A stretch of DNA of 64,000 bases from Kribbella jiaozuonensis (GTDB lineage: Bacteria > Actinomycetota > Actinomycetes > Propionibacteriales > Kribbellaceae). This document shows, one piece after another, positions 17,002-27,075 of the stretch. The translations under genes were made by a program, and so were the position numbers. How positions within the stretch are numbered: position 1 is the stretch's first letter; every line of letters begins with the position of its first letter. The notes beneath the pieces are model-generated. The model made no database searches and was not told the DNA's origin. It saw nothing but the letters and a program-made list of their open reading frames with translations. The stretch covers positions 558,001-622,000 of the forward strand of contig NZ_SZPZ01000002.1 in NCBI RefSeq assembly GCF_005233875.1, in the 5' to 3' direction.

Positions 17002-19215
17002 ATGACGGATCGACGGGGAAACGAGCCGCCACGCAAACGCGGCGCAACACCGGGCCGGACCAACAACCCGCCCCGCAAGGCTCAACCCCGTCGTCCCTCC
17101 ACTACAGACAGTGCCCGAACCAGCCCACCCCGCCCCGAATCCACCCGCGAAAGACTCCTCCGTCAAGCCCAGGAGGAGAGCGGCGCTGTGCGTCGGCCTT
17201 CGAGTGAGGGGCGACGCCGCCCAGCTCCCGAGGGCGCGGCCCCGCGCAAGAAGGCGGCCGCCGGTCGCCCGGTGCCGCGCCGTCGACCGGACGGGGCGGA
17301 GCGGAAGGCCCCGGCGAAGAAAGCAGCGGCCAAGAAGGCGACCGCTAAGAAGGCGCCAGCCAGGAAGCGGCCTCCGCAGAATCGGCCTCAGCCGAGGCCT
17401 AGGAAGCGGAAGGTGCGGAAGGCGCCTCGGATGTTGCGGTTGGGGCGGCCGGCGGTGCGGTTGCGGGTTACGTTCGGGGTGATGGCGTTTGTGTTGTCGC
17501 TGTTCGCCGGGCGGCTGGTGCTGCTGCAAGGGGTGGACCCGGACAGCTACGCCCAGGCCGCGACCCGGGAGAACACCAAGCCGTTCATCCTGCACGCGAC
17601 CCGTGGCGCCATCACCGATCGCAACGGCGTCGAGCTCGCGGTCTCCGAGGACGCAGTAGCGATCACCGCCGACCCGACCCAGACCAAGCCCGTCGCGCAG
17701 CAGCTCGCCTCGATCCTCGCCCCGAAGGTCACGGGTACGACGTACGGCAAGCTGGTCGCCGCGATGACCGGCAAGGGCCGGTTCGCGTACCTCGCGCACC
17801 AGGTCCCGCCGACGACGTGGAGCGCGATCCAGGCCGAGATCAAGACGGCCAACGCGACCATCGCCCAACAGAACAAGGGCAAACCACAGGACCAGGCTGC
17901 CCCGCTCCTCGCCGGCCTGTACACCGAGGACGACCCGATCCGCAGCCACCCGAACGGCAGCATCGCCGCGACCGTGGTCGGCGTGACCGGTGCCGACGGC
18001 AAGGGACTGTCCGGGCTCGAGTACGGCCTGAACGACAAGCTCTCCGGCCACGACGGCCGCGCGATGTACGAGGTCGACACCAAGGGCAACAAGATCCCGA
18101 ACGCGAACCACACGGTCGAGGAGCCGAAGCCCGGCGTCGGCGTACAGCTGACCCTGGACACCGATCTGCAGTTCTTCGCGGAGAAGCGGATCGAGCAGGC
18201 GGTCAAGCAGTACAAGGCCAGCTCCGGCACTGTGATCGTGATGGACGTGAAGTCCGGCGAGGTCATGGCGATGGCGAACTATCCGACCTTCGACCCGAAC
18301 AAGCCGTACAAGCCCAGCGACCTGAACAACCCCGCGCTGGAGCGCACCTACGAGCCCGGCAGCGTGCAGAAGGTGGCGACGATGGCCGCCCTCGCCGACG
18401 CCGGCCTGATCGACCTGAACACCAAGCTCCGGGTGCCCGGCAGCATCGAAGTCCAGCGCCGCACGATCAAGGACCACTGGGACCACGGCCCGATGAACCT
18501 GACCATCGCCGGCGTGGTCGCGAAGTCGTCGAACGTCGGCACGATCATGGCCGCGCAGCAGATGCGGATCCCGCAGTTCGTGAAGTACCTGCACGACTTC
18601 GGGTTCGGCCAGCCGACCGGCCTGGACTTCCCGGGCGAGAGCAACGGCAAGCTGATGGACGGCGACGAGTGGCCGGAGATCACCCGGTCGAACGTCGCGT
18701 TCGGCCAGGGCCTGTCGGTGAACGCGGTGCAGATGACGGCCGCGGTGAACACGGTCGCCAACGGCGGCGTCTACGTGCCGCCGAAGCTGGTCCGCAACTA
18801 CGTCGACGCGAACGGCACCGTGGTCCCGAACCAGACCGCGGCGCCGCACCGGGTGGTGAGCGAGAAGGCCGCCAAGGAGGTCGCCACGATGATGGAGGCG
18901 GTGACCGCGAAGAAGGGCACCGCACCGCAGGCGGCGATCGACGGTTACCTGGTCGCAGGCAAGACCGGTACCGCGCAGGAGGTCGACTCGGCCTGTAGTT
19001 GCTACCGCAAGTGGGCGACTTCTTTTGCCGGATTTGCTCCGGCCGACAACCCGCGCTTCGTTACTTACGTCGTACTGCACGACCCGAGTGACGGTGTTCG
19101 GGGTGGTGGCCTGCAAGGAGGACCGGTGTTCCGAGACGTGATGAGCTACGCGCTGCAGAAGTACGTTGTCCCGCCGACCGGAGCAAAGCAGCCCAACGTC
19201 CCGATCACTTGGTGA
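17002..19215 (+). CDS. ftsI: septal peptidoglycan transpeptidase FtsI (PBP3-type)
   Basis: 737 residues. Residues 1-145 are a cytoplasmic tail rich in Arg, Pro and KKA/AKK repeats, much longer than in E. coli FtsI. A membrane span lies at about 155-175, a PBP-dimer domain at 190-390 (GAITDRNGVELAVS), and the transpeptidase domain has SxxK at 454-457 (GSVQK, nucleophile Ser454), SSN at 509-511 and KTG at 654-656. No PASTA domain is seen. It crosslinks septal peptidoglycan with FtsW. The ATG at 17002 lies four bases after ftsL; the stop overlaps murE. Confidence 0.95.
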   Translation: MTDRRGNEPPRKRGATPGRTNNPPRKAQPRRPSTTDSARTSPPRPESTRERLLRQAQEESGAVRRPSSEGRRRPAPEGAAPRKKAAAGRPVPRRRPDGAERKAPAKKAAAKKATAKKAPARKRPPQNRPQPRPRKRKVRKAPRMLRLGRPAVRLRVTFGVMAFVLSLFAGRLVLLQGVDPDSYAQAATRENTKPFILHATRGAITDRNGVELAVSEDAVAITADPTQTKPVAQQLASILAPKVTGTTYGKLVAAMTGKGRFAYLAHQVPPTTWSAIQAEIKTANATIAQQNKGKPQDQAAPLLAGLYTEDDPIRSHPNGSIAATVVGVTGADGKGLSGLEYGLNDKLSGHDGRAMYEVDTKGNKIPNANHTVEEPKPGVGVQLTLDTDLQFFAEKRIEQAVKQYKASSGTVIVMDVKSGEVMAMANYPTFDPNKPYKPSDLNNPALERTYEPGSVQKVATMAALADAGLIDLNTKLRVPGSIEVQRRTIKDHWDHGPMNLTIAGVVAKSSNVGTIMAAQQMRIPQFVKYLHDFGFGQPTGLDFPGESNGKLMDGDEWPEITRSNVAFGQGLSVNAVQMTAAVNTVANGGVYVPPKLVRNYVDANGTVVPNQTAAPHRVVSEKAAKEVATMMEAVTAKKGTAPQAAIDGYLVAGKTGTAQEVDSACSCYRKWATSFAGFAPADNPRFVTYVVLHDPSDGVRGGGLQGGPVFRDVMSYALQKYVVPPTGAKQPNVPITW

Positions 19216-20798
19216 TGGTGACGCAGGGTCAGGTAGGAGTCACAGGGTCCGGAGCGGTAGCCTCAGGGCCCGTGTCCACCCCTACCGCCGCAGGCGGCGC
19301 GGTCGCAGCGATCAGGCCACGGCACGTCGTGCCGGTCAGCCTCGCCGACCTCGCGAGCGTCGCCCACACACAGCTTCCGGCAGAGTCGCCGGTAGCCGTT
19401 ACCGGCGTCACTCTCGACTCGCGCTCCGTCCTCCCCGGCGACCTGTACGCCGCTCTGCCCGGTGCGGTCACGCACGGCGCCGAGTACGTCGCGAAAGCCC
19501 AGCAATCCGGCGCCGTCGCGGTACTGACCGACCCCGCCGGCGCCGACCGTGCCGCTGCGACCGCCCTGCCGGTGCTGGTCGTCGACAACCCGCGCAGCGT
19601 CCTCGGCGCGGTCGCGTCCCGGGTCTACGGCGATCCGACCAGTGAGCTGCGGTTGCTCGGGGTCACGGGGACCAACGGCAAGACGACAACCAGCTTCCTA
19701 CTGGACGCAGTACTGCGGGGGCTCGGTCCAGCAGCGTTGATCGGCACGATTCAAACGCGTGTTGGCGATGAGGTCGTGAAGAGCGTCCGGACCACTCCGG
19801 AGGCCACCGACCTGCAGGCGTTGTTCGCGGTGATGCGGGAGCGGGCGGTCGCGTGGTGCGCGATGGAGGTGTCCAGCCACGCGCTGGCGCTGGGACGCGT
19901 CGACGGCGCTCGATTCGCGGTCGCGGGGTTCACCAACCTCACACAGGACCATCTGGACTTCCACAAGACGTTCGAGGACTACTTCCAGGCGAAGGCCTCG
20001 TTGTTCACCCCGGAGCGGTGTGATGTAGCCGTGGTGACCATCGACGACGAGTACGGGCGCAGGCTGGCGGCACAGACCGTCGTACCGCTCGTGACTGTGT
20101 CGACCAAGAGCGACGCCGACTGGACCGTGGCCAACCGGCATCAGTCCGAGCACGGGACCACGGTGTTCGACGTTCAAGGGCCGGACGAGACGCTGACGCT
20201 GGAGATCGCGCTGCCGGGCGAGTTCAACATCGCCAACGCGCTGCTGGCGACCGTGATGCTGCGACAGGCCGGCGTACCCGCCGACGCGATCGCGGCCGGT
20301 CTGCGTACGGCGACCGTGCCCGGGCGGATGGAGCTGTTCACCCGCGAGGACGGCCTGGCCGTGATCGTCGACTACGCGCACACCCCGGACGCGGTCGAGC
20401 TGGCGCTGAAGGCGGCGCGTGGCGCGACCAAGGGCCGGTTGTTCGCCGTCGTCGGCTGCGGCGGTGACCGCGACCCGTGGAAGCGCCCGGCGATGGGCGC
20501 GGCCGCTGCCCGTACTGCGGACGTGGTGATCGTGACCGACGACAACCCGCGCAGCGAGGACCCGGCGTCGATCCGGGCCGCCGCCGTGCAGGGTGCGCGG
20601 GAGGCGGTTCCGGCAGTCGACCTGCACGAGATCGGCGACCGCCGACAGGCCATCGCCGCCGCGATCGAGCTGGCCGGCCCGGGCGACACCGTCGTCGTAC
20701 TCGGGAAGGGCCATGAGACCGGCCAGGACGTCGGCGGTGTGATCCACCCGTTCGACGACCGTGAAACCGTGCGTGACCTGTTGGAGGCAGACCGGTGA
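19215..20798 (+). CDS. murE: UDP-N-acetylmuramoyl-tripeptide synthetase MurE
   Basis: 527 residues from ATG 19215, which overlaps the ftsI stop (TGATG); GTG 19272 is a plausible alternative that matches the conserved N-terminus more closely. The N-domain has GVTLDSRSVLPGDLYAALPG, the ATP loop [10 protein letters not shown] has its Lys at 156, and the substrate motif DNPR is at 443-446, which in MurE enzymes marks diaminopimelate as the amino acid added. It joins DAP to UDP-MurNAc-Ala-Glu in the cytoplasm. It is followed with a four-base overlap by murF. Confidence 0.95.
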   Translation: MVTQGQVGVTGSGAVASGPVSTPTAAGGAVAAIRPRHVVPVSLADLASVAHTQLPAESPVAVTGVTLDSRSVLPGDLYAALPGAVTHGAEYVAKAQQSGAVAVLTDPAGADRAAATALPVLVVDNPRSVLGAVASRVYGDPTSELRLLGVTGTNGKTTTSFLLDAVLRGLGPAALIGTIQTRVGDEVVKSVRTTPEATDLQALFAVMRERAVAWCAMEVSSHALALGRVDGARFAVAGFTNLTQDHLDFHKTFEDYFQAKASLFTPERCDVAVVTIDDEYGRRLAAQTVVPLVTVSTKSDADWTVANRHQSEHGTTVFDVQGPDETLTLEIALPGEFNIANALLATVMLRQAGVPADAIAAGLRTATVPGRMELFTREDGLAVIVDYAHTPDAVELALKAARGATKGRLFAVVGCGGDRDPWKRPAMGAAAARTADVVIVTDDNPRSEDPASIRAAAVQGAREAVPAVDLHEIGDRRQAIAAAIELAGPGDTVVVLGKGHETGQDVGGVIHPFDDRETVRDLLEADR

Positions 20799-22186
20799 TC
20801 CCTGTCAGTTGCGGCGAGATCGCCGACGCCGTCCGCGGCGAGCTCGTGGGTGTCGAGCCCACGGCCGTCGTCGACGGCGCGGTGGTGATCGATTCGCGAG
20901 CCGCCGAGCCGGGCGGGCTGTTCGTCGCCCTGCCCGGTGAGCGCGTCGACGGGCACGACTACGTCGGTACGGCGACCGCGGCAGGCGTCACGGCCGCGCT
21001 GACCACCCGGCCGATCGAGGGGAGCCCGTGCATCGTCGTCGACGACTCGCAGCGGGCGCTCGGCGATCTGGCCCGGCTCGTGGTCGGCAAACTGCCGGAC
21101 CTGAAGGTCATCGCCCTCACCGGTTCCTCCGGCAAGACCAGCACCAAGGACCTGATCGCCCAGGTCATCCGGCCGTACGGCGAGACCGTGTCGCCGGAGG
21201 GCTCGTTCAACAACGAGATCGGGCATCCGCTCACCGCGCTGCAGGCGACCACGACGACGAAGTACCTGATCGCCGAGATGGGCACGCGGCACCAGGGTGA
21301 TATCGCCTACCTGACCGGGATCACCGCGCCGGACATCGGCCTGGTGCTGAACGTCGGCACCTCGCACATCGGCGAGTTCGGATCGCAGGACAACATCGCG
21401 ATCGCGAAGGGCGAGCTGATCGAGGCGGTGCCGGCGGACGGCATCGCGATCCTGAACGCCGACGACCACCGGGTCGCCGCGATGCGGAGCCGGACCCAGG
21501 CACGCGTGCTGACCTTCGGCGAGGCGGCCGAGGCCGACATCCGCGCGGAGGGCGTGAAGCTCGACGCGGAGGGACGGCCCGCGTTCGCCCTGCACCTCGG
21601 GAACTTCAGCGGCGACGTGCAGCTGCAGTTCATCGGTGAGCACTACGTGTCGAACGCGCTGGCTGCTGCGGCGGTCGGTCACGCGATCGGTCTGACGCCG
21701 GACCAGATCACCCACGGCCTGAACGCGGCCACCCGGGTGTCCGCGGCGCGGATGGAGCTGACCGAGCGGGCGGACGGCGTGACGATCATCAACGACGCGT
21801 TCAACGCCAATCCGGACTCGACCCGCGCGGCGCTGAAGTCGCTGGTGGCCATCGGCCGGTCGCGCGGCGCGCGGACCTGGGCGGTGCTCGGCGAGATGCT
21901 CGAGCTCGGCGACACCTCCGCCGACGAGCACGACGCGATCGGTCGGCTCGTCGTCCGCCTGGATGTGAACCGGCTGGTCGTGGTCGGCGAGGGTGCGAAA
22001 CCGATCCATCTCGGCGCCTCGCTGGAAGGCTCGTGGGGCAACGAGTCCGTGTTCGTCGACACGATCCCGGAAGCGCTCGACCTGCTCAGGTCCGAGCTGC
22101 GCGCGGGGGACGTCGTACTGGTGAAGTCTTCTAAGGGCTCGAAACTGCGCAGCCTCGCTGACGCATTGCTGGAGGACCTGCAGTGA
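20795..22186 (+). CDS. murF: UDP-N-acetylmuramoyl-tripeptide-D-Ala-D-Ala ligase MurF
   Basis: 463 residues. N-domain [23 protein letters not shown] loop [12 protein letters not shown] (Lys114), then [11 protein letters not shown] and [14 protein letters not shown], both typical of Mur[16 protein letters not shown] in the C-terminal domain is the MurF hallmark. It adds D-Ala-D-Ala to the UDP-MurNAc-tripeptide. The GTG start and the murE stop overlap as GTGA, and the stop overlaps mraY the same way. Confidence 0.96.
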   Translation: MIPVSCGEIADAVRGELVGVEPTAVVDGAVVIDSRAAEPGGLFVALPGERVDGHDYVGTATAAGVTAALTTRPIEGSPCIVVDDSQRALGDLARLVVGKLPDLKVIALTGSSGKTSTKDLIAQVIRPYGETVSPEGSFNNEIGHPLTALQATTTTKYLIAEMGTRHQGDIAYLTGITAPDIGLVLNVGTSHIGEFGSQDNIAIAKGELIEAVPADGIAILNADDHRVAAMRSRTQARVLTFGEAAEADIRAEGVKLDAEGRPAFALHLGNFSGDVQLQFIGEHYVSNALAAAAVGHAIGLTPDQITHGLNAATRVSAARMELTERADGVTIINDAFNANPDSTRAALKSLVAIGRSRGARTWAVLGEMLELGDTSADEHDAIGRLVVRLDVNRLVVVGEGAKPIHLGASLEGSWGNESVFVDTIPEALDLLRSELRAGDVVLVKSSKGSKLRSLADALLEDLQ

Positions 22187-23265
22187 TCTCGATCCTGTTC
22201 GGTGGCGCCGTCGCGATGGTGCTGACGCTGATCGGTACCCGCTGGGCGATCGCCCTGTTGTCCAAGCGCGGTTACGGTCAGGAGATCCGCGACGACGGCC
22301 CGACCTCGCACCACACCAAGCGCGGTACGCCGACGATGGGCGGCACCGTCTTCATCCTGGCCACGATCGTCGGGTACTTCGCGGCGAAGGTCTTCACGAT
22401 GACCGCTCCGACCGCGTCGGCGCTGCTCGTCCTGTTCCTGATGGCCGGGATGGGCGCGGTCGGCTTCCTGGACGACTTCATCAAGATCTTCCGGCAGCGC
22501 AGCCTCGGCCTGCGCAGCAAGGCGAAACTCGCCGGCCAGACGATGGTCGCGGTGATCTTCGCGGTGCTCGCGCTGCAGTTCCCCGACGACCGCGGACAGA
22601 AGCCGGCCTCGCCGTTCATCTCGTTCATCCGCGACATCGGCTGGCTGGAGCTGCCGGCCATCCTGGTGATCATCTGGATCCTGCTGCTGATCGCCGGTAT
22701 GTCGAACGGCGTCAACCTCGCCGACGGCCTGGACGGTCTCGCCACCGGCGCGTCGATGATGGTGTTCGGCGCCTACACGCTGATCTGCATCTGGCAGTTC
22801 AACCAGAGCTGTGCGACTGCGCAGGGCGTCGGCGCCAAGTGCTACGAGGTTCGAGATCCGCACGACCTGGCTGTGGTCGCAGCCTGTTTGACCGGTGCGC
22901 TGTTCGGCTTCCTGTGGTGGAACGCGTCGCCGGCCAAGATCTTCATGGGTGACACGGGTTCGCTGTCACTCGGTGGTGCGCTGGCCGGTCTCGCGGTGAT
23001 GACCCGGACCGAGCTGCTCGTGCTGCTGCTCGGCGGGCTGTTCGTCATCATCACCGCCTCGGTGATCCTGCAGGTCGGCTACTTCAAGGTGACAAAACGT
23101 ACGGCGGGAGTCGGGAAACGGCTCTTCCGGATGGCGCCGCTGCAGCATCACTTCGAGATGCTCGGCTGGGAACAGGTCAACGTCGTGATCCGGTTCTGGA
23201 TCATCCAGGGCCTGTGTGTGGTGATCGGTCTCGGGGTCTTCTACGCGGAATGGGTGACCGGATGA
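22183..23265 (+). CDS. mraY: phospho-N-acetylmuramoyl-pentapeptide transferase MraY
   Basis: 360 residues, polytopic with about ten membrane spans. Conserved cytoplasmic motifs are visible: [12 protein letters not shown], the Asp pair region [28 protein letters not shown] and [12 protein letters not shown], and near the end [15 protein letters not shown]. It transfers phospho-MurNAc-pentapeptide to undecaprenyl phosphate, giving lipid I. GTG start overlapping murF; the stop overlaps the murD ATG. Confidence 0.97.
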   Translation: MISILFGGAVAMVLTLIGTRWAIALLSKRGYGQEIRDDGPTSHHTKRGTPTMGGTVFILATIVGYFAAKVFTMTAPTASALLVLFLMAGMGAVGFLDDFIKIFRQRSLGLRSKAKLAGQTMVAVIFAVLALQFPDDRGQKPASPFISFIRDIGWLELPAILVIIWILLLIAGMSNGVNLADGLDGLATGASMMVFGAYTLICIWQFNQSCATAQGVGAKCYEVRDPHDLAVVAACLTGALFGFLWWNASPAKIFMGDTGSLSLGGALAGLAVMTRTELLVLLLGGLFVIITASVILQVGYFKVTKRTAGVGKRLFRMAPLQHHFEMLGWEQVNVVIRFWIIQGLCVVIGLGVFYAEWVTG

Positions 23266-24698
23266 GTCTCGAGACAAGGACCGACGACGGCTGGGCGACG
23301 ACGCGGTTCGTCGTACTCGGCTTCGGTACGGCGGGCTACGCCTGCGCCGACTCGCTGATCCAGGCCGGCGCCGAGCACCTCGTCGTACTCGATGATCGCG
23401 ACAACGAGGCGTTGCGCGAGAAGGCCGTGATCCTGGAGACGCTCGGCGCCACGATCACGCTCGGCCCGGGCAGTACGACGGAGCTGCCGAAGGACGTCGA
23501 CGTCGTCGTCACGTCTCCCGGCGTACCGCCGCACACGCCGTTGCTGGCGCAGGCCGCCGAGCGCGACGTACCGATCTGGAGCGAGATCGAGCTCGCCTGG
23601 CGTCTGCGCGACCCGGCCAACGCCGCGCCGTGGCTGTGCATCACCGGCACCAACGGCAAGACCACGACGGTGCAGATGCTGACCGCGATGCTGCAGGCCG
23701 CCGGTCTCCGGACCGTTGCCGCGGGCAACGTCGGGCTGCCGCTGCTCGAGGCCGTGATGGACCCCGAGCCGTACGACGTGATCGCGGTCGAGCTGTCCAG
23801 CTACCAGTTGCACTACACGCACTCGATGTCGGCGCACTCGGCCGCCGTACTGAACATCGCACCCGATCACGTCGACTGGCACGGCTCGCTCGAGGCGTAC
23901 GCCAAGGACAAGGGCCGCATCTACGAGAACTGCCAGATCGCGTGCGTCTACAACGTCGCCGACGAGGCGACCGAGCAGCTGGTGATGGACGCGGACGTGA
24001 TCGAGGGCTGCCGCGCGATCGGCTTCACCCTCGGTACGCCGGGACTGTCGATGCTCGGGATCGTCGACGACCTGCTGGTGGACCGGGCGTTCGTCGAGCA
24101 GCGGGCATCTTCCGCGCTCGAGCTGGCGATGATCTCCGACGTCACACCGGCCGCGCCGCACAACATCGCGAACGCGCTGGCCGCAGCCGCGTTGGCACGG
24201 GCGTTCGGCGTACCGGCGACCGCGATCCGCGACGGGCTGCGCGGGTTCCGGCCGGACAAGCACCGGATCGCGCACGTCGCGGAGGTTGCCGGGGTCAACT
24301 ATGTCGACGACTCGAAGGCAACCAACCCGCACGCGGCGCAGGCCTCGTTGCTCGCGTACGAGCACGTGGTGTGGATCGCCGGCGGTCAGGCCAAGGGCGC
24401 GACGTTCGACGAGCTGGTGATCGCGGCCCGCGAGCGGTTGCGTGCCGTCGTCCTGATGGGCCAGGACAAGCAGGTGATCGTCGAAGCACTCCAGCGACAC
24501 GCACCAGATGTCCCGAGGATCGTCGTCGAGGCAACAGACACTGGAGCTATGCAGATCGTGGTGGGGGAGGCGGCGAAGCTCGCACAGGTGGGTGACACCG
24601 TGCTGCTCGCGCCTGGCTGCGCATCCTGGGACATGTTCGCCAACTACGGAGCCCGTGGGGACGCCTTCACCGAAGCCGTACGCGCGCTCGACGTCTGA
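23262..24698 (+). CDS. murD: UDP-N-acetylmuramoyl-L-alanine-D-glutamate ligase MurD
   Basis: 478 residues from the ATG that overlaps the mraY stop (ATGA); the frame is open further upstream inside mraY but those codons are not MurD-like. N-domain [19 protein letters not shown] loop [13 protein letters not shown] (Lys133), then [11 protein letters not shown] and [14 protein letters not shown], the MurD signature. It adds D-glutamate to UDP-MurNAc-L-Ala. A 15-base gap carrying GGAGGTGATC separates it from ftsW. Confidence 0.96.
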   Translation: MSLETRTDDGWATTRFVVLGFGTAGYACADSLIQAGAEHLVVLDDRDNEALREKAVILETLGATITLGPGSTTELPKDVDVVVTSPGVPPHTPLLAQAAERDVPIWSEIELAWRLRDPANAAPWLCITGTNGKTTTVQMLTAMLQAAGLRTVAAGNVGLPLLEAVMDPEPYDVIAVELSSYQLHYTHSMSAHSAAVLNIAPDHVDWHGSLEAYAKDKGRIYENCQIACVYNVADEATEQLVMDADVIEGCRAIGFTLGTPGLSMLGIVDDLLVDRAFVEQRASSALELAMISDVTPAAPHNIANALAAAALARAFGVPATAIRDGLRGFRPDKHRIAHVAEVAGVNYVDDSKATNPHAAQASLLAYEHVVWIAGGQAKGATFDELVIAARERLRAVVLMGQDKQVIVEALQRHAPDVPRIVVEATDTGAMQIVVGEAAKLAQVGDTVLLAPGCASWDMFANYGARGDAFTEAVRALDV

Positions 24699-24713
24699 CC
24701 CGGAGGTGATCGC

Positions 24714-25964
24714 GTGACCTCGATCGCGGATCAGCCCGAGGGCAGGAAGAACAGCGAGCGGGCCTGGGTCGCGGCGATCCGGGACGTGCTCGACCGGCCG
24801 CTGACGTCGTACCACATCGTCCTTGGCGCGACCGGTCTGCTGCTCGTGCTCGGGCTGATGATGGTGCTGTCGGCATCGAGTGTGCTGTCGCTGCGCGTCA
24901 ACGGGAACAGCTACACGATCTTCGTCCGTCAGCTGATCTGGGTCGTGGTCGGCCTGCCGATGGCGTACGTCGCCTCGCGGATGACGCCACGGCACTTCCG
25001 GATGCTCGCGTACGTCGCCCTGCTCGGCTCGATCTTCCTGCTCGTGCTGACCTACATCCCCGGCCTCGGCGTCGGCGTGAACGGCAACACCAACTGGCTG
25101 AACCTCGGCGGTCCGCTGCAGATCCAGCCGAGTGAGTTCGCCAAGCTGGCGATGGTGATGTGGTGCGCGGATCTGTATGCCCGCAAGGAGAAACTGCTCA
25201 CCCAGTGGAAGCATCTGCTGGTCCCGATGGTGCCGGTCTGCGGTCTGGTGATCGCGCTGGTGGTCGGGCAGCACGACCTCGGTACGGCGCTGGTGCTGAT
25301 GGCCGTCATGATCGGCATGATCTGGATCGTCGGCGCACCGACCCGGTTGTTCGTCGCGACGATCGTCGTGGTCGGTGCGGTGGCGACGTACTTCGTCAAC
25401 GCGGAGAAGTACCGGATGCAGCGGGTCACGTCGTTCCTGGACCCGTTCTCGGACCCGATGGGTGTCGGCTGGCAGGCGTACCACTCGTTCTACGCACTCT
25501 CGACCGGCGGCTGGTGGGGCGTCGGAATCGGCAACAGCCGGCAGAAGTGGAGCAACCTGCCGGAGGCGCACACCGACTTCATCTTCTCGGTGATCGGCGA
25601 GGAGCTCGGCCTGGTCGGGTCGCTCACCGTACTTGCTCTGTTCCTCACCCTGGCGTACGCCGGGGTGCGGATCGCGACCCGGAACACCGAGCCGTTCGTC
25701 CGCTATGCGGCAGCCGGGATCACCATCTGGATCATGGCCCAGACCCTCGTCAACCTGGGCGCCGTGATCGGACTGCTACCCATCGTGGGTATCCCGCTCC
25801 CGCTTTTGTCGTACGGTGGTTCCGCACTGCTGCCGACGCTGATCGCGATCGGCATGCTGCTGTCCTTCGCGAAGGCCGAGCCCGGCGCGCAGGCCGCCCT
25901 GAAAGAGACCAGGCGGCCCCGGTTCGGGTGGCTGCCTTCGCGGCGTACGCCGCAACACAAGTGA
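24714..25964 (+). CDS. ftsW: SEDS peptidoglycan glycosyltransferase FtsW
   Basis: 416 residues, ten predicted membrane spans. SEDS hallmarks are NWLNLGGPLQIQPSEFAK, GQHDLGTALVLMAVMIGM, the extracytoplasmic QRVTSFLDPFSDP, HTDFIFSVIGEELGLVG and LPLLSYGGSALLPTL. It polymerises lipid II at the septum in partnership with FtsI, whose gene lies five genes upstream. GTG start with GGAGGTGAT six bases upstream. The cytoplasmic C-terminus is short and basic. Confidence 0.95.
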   Translation: MTSIADQPEGRKNSERAWVAAIRDVLDRPLTSYHIVLGATGLLLVLGLMMVLSASSVLSLRVNGNSYTIFVRQLIWVVVGLPMAYVASRMTPRHFRMLAYVALLGSIFLLVLTYIPGLGVGVNGNTNWLNLGGPLQIQPSEFAKLAMVMWCADLYARKEKLLTQWKHLLVPMVPVCGLVIALVVGQHDLGTALVLMAVMIGMIWIVGAPTRLFVATIVVVGAVATYFVNAEKYRMQRVTSFLDPFSDPMGVGWQAYHSFYALSTGGWWGVGIGNSRQKWSNLPEAHTDFIFSVIGEELGLVGSLTVLALFLTLAYAGVRIATRNTEPFVRYAAAGITIWIMAQTLVNLGAVIGLLPIVGIPLPLLSYGGSALLPTLIAIGMLLSFAKAEPGAQAALKETRRPRFGWLPSRRTPQHK

Positions 25965-25986
25965 ACCCGCGGGAGCGTTGAAAGCT

Positions 25987-27075
25987 GTGCCCAGCATCGT
26001 TCTGGCCGGCGGCGGTAGCGCCGGCCACACCTCACCCCTGATCGCCACCGCCGACGCGCTGCGCCGGATCGACCCGACCGTCGAGATCCTCGCCCTCGGG
26101 ACCGAGCGCGGCCTCGAGACCCGGGTCGTGCCGGAGGCCGGCTACCGGCTGGAGCTGATCCCGCCGGTGCCGCTGCCCCGCAGGCCCACGCCGGCGCTGC
26201 TCGCCGTACCGGGGAAGATGCTGGCCTCGGTCAGCGCGGCCCGGCGGGCGCTCGACGAGGCCAAGGCCGACGTCCTGGTCGGGTTCGGCGGCTACGTCTC
26301 CACCCCGGCGTACGTCGCCGCCTGGCGGCGGAAGACGCCGATCGTCGTGCACGAGGGCAACGCGGTGCCGGGGATCGCCAACAAGTTCGCCGCCCGCTAC
26401 TGCACGCAGCACGTGAAAACGTCGTTCCCCGGCAGCGAGCTGCCGCACGCCGAGTACGTCGGGCTGCCGATCCGGCGCGCGATCTCGACGCTGGACCGGG
26501 CCGCGCTGCGGGCCGAGGCGCGGCAGTTCTTCGGGCTGGACCCGGACGCGCCGACGCTGTTCGTGACCGGCGGTTCGCAGGGTGCGCGACAGATCAACGA
26601 GGCCGTCTCCGGCGCCGCCGCCGACCTGCAGGCGGCCGGTATCCAGGTCCTGCACGCGATCGGCCCCAAGAACAGCCTCGAAGTACCGCAGACCGGCCGC
26701 TATCCGTACGTCGTCCTGAACTACGTCGACCGGATGGACCTCGCGTACGCCGCGGCCGACCTGGTCGTCTGCCGGTCCGGGGCGAACACCGTGACCGAGG
26801 TGTCCGGGGTCGGGCTGCCCGCGATCTACGTTCCGCTGCCGATCGGTAACGGTGAGCAGCGGTTGAACGCCAAGCCCGTGGTGGACGTGGGTGGCGGTGT
26901 GCTGATCGACAACGCCGAGATGACCGCGGACTGGGTCCGGGCGAACGTGCCGCAACTTCTGCACGACCGCGAGCGTCTGACAGCCATGTCCACAGCTGCG
27001 ACCGGTGTGATCCGGACGGATGCCGACGAGCGATTGGCGCGGATCATCCTCGATGTGGTGAGGTCTGCTTCGTGA
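25987..27075 (+). CDS. murG: UDP-N-acetylglucosamine-MurNAc-pentapeptide transferase MurG
   Basis: 362 residues from GTG 25987. The N-terminal glycine loop is IVLAGGGSAGHTSPL (GGGSAGH at 8-14); VGFGGYVSTPAYVAA, HEGNAVPGIANKFAA, VTGGSQGARQINEAV and the C-terminal CRSGANTVTEVSGVGLPAIYVPLP are all GT28/MurG motifs. It makes lipid II at the inner membrane face. GGGAG at 25971-25975 is 11 bases from this GTG but only two from an upstream TTG at 25978, so the GTG is preferred. The stop overlaps murC (GTGA). Confidence 0.95.
   Translation: MPSIVLAGGGSAGHTSPLIATADALRRIDPTVEILALGTERGLETRVVPEAGYRLELIPPVPLPRRPTPALLAVPGKMLASVSAARRALDEAKADVLVGFGGYVSTPAYVAAWRRKTPIVVHEGNAVPGIANKFAARYCTQHVKTSFPGSELPHAEYVGLPIRRAISTLDRAALRAEARQFFGLDPDAPTLFVTGGSQGARQINEAVSGAAADLQAAGIQVLHAIGPKNSLEVPQTGRYPYVVLNYVDRMDLAYAAADLVVCRSGANTVTEVSGVGLPAIYVPLPIGNGEQRLNAKPVVDVGGGVLIDNAEMTADWVRANVPQLLHDRERLTAMSTAATGVIRTDADERLARIILDVVRSAS

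Noticed and set aside
25978..25980. TTG as the murG start
   Set aside because: The ribosome site is only two bases away; GTG 25987 has workable spacing and matches the family N-terminus.
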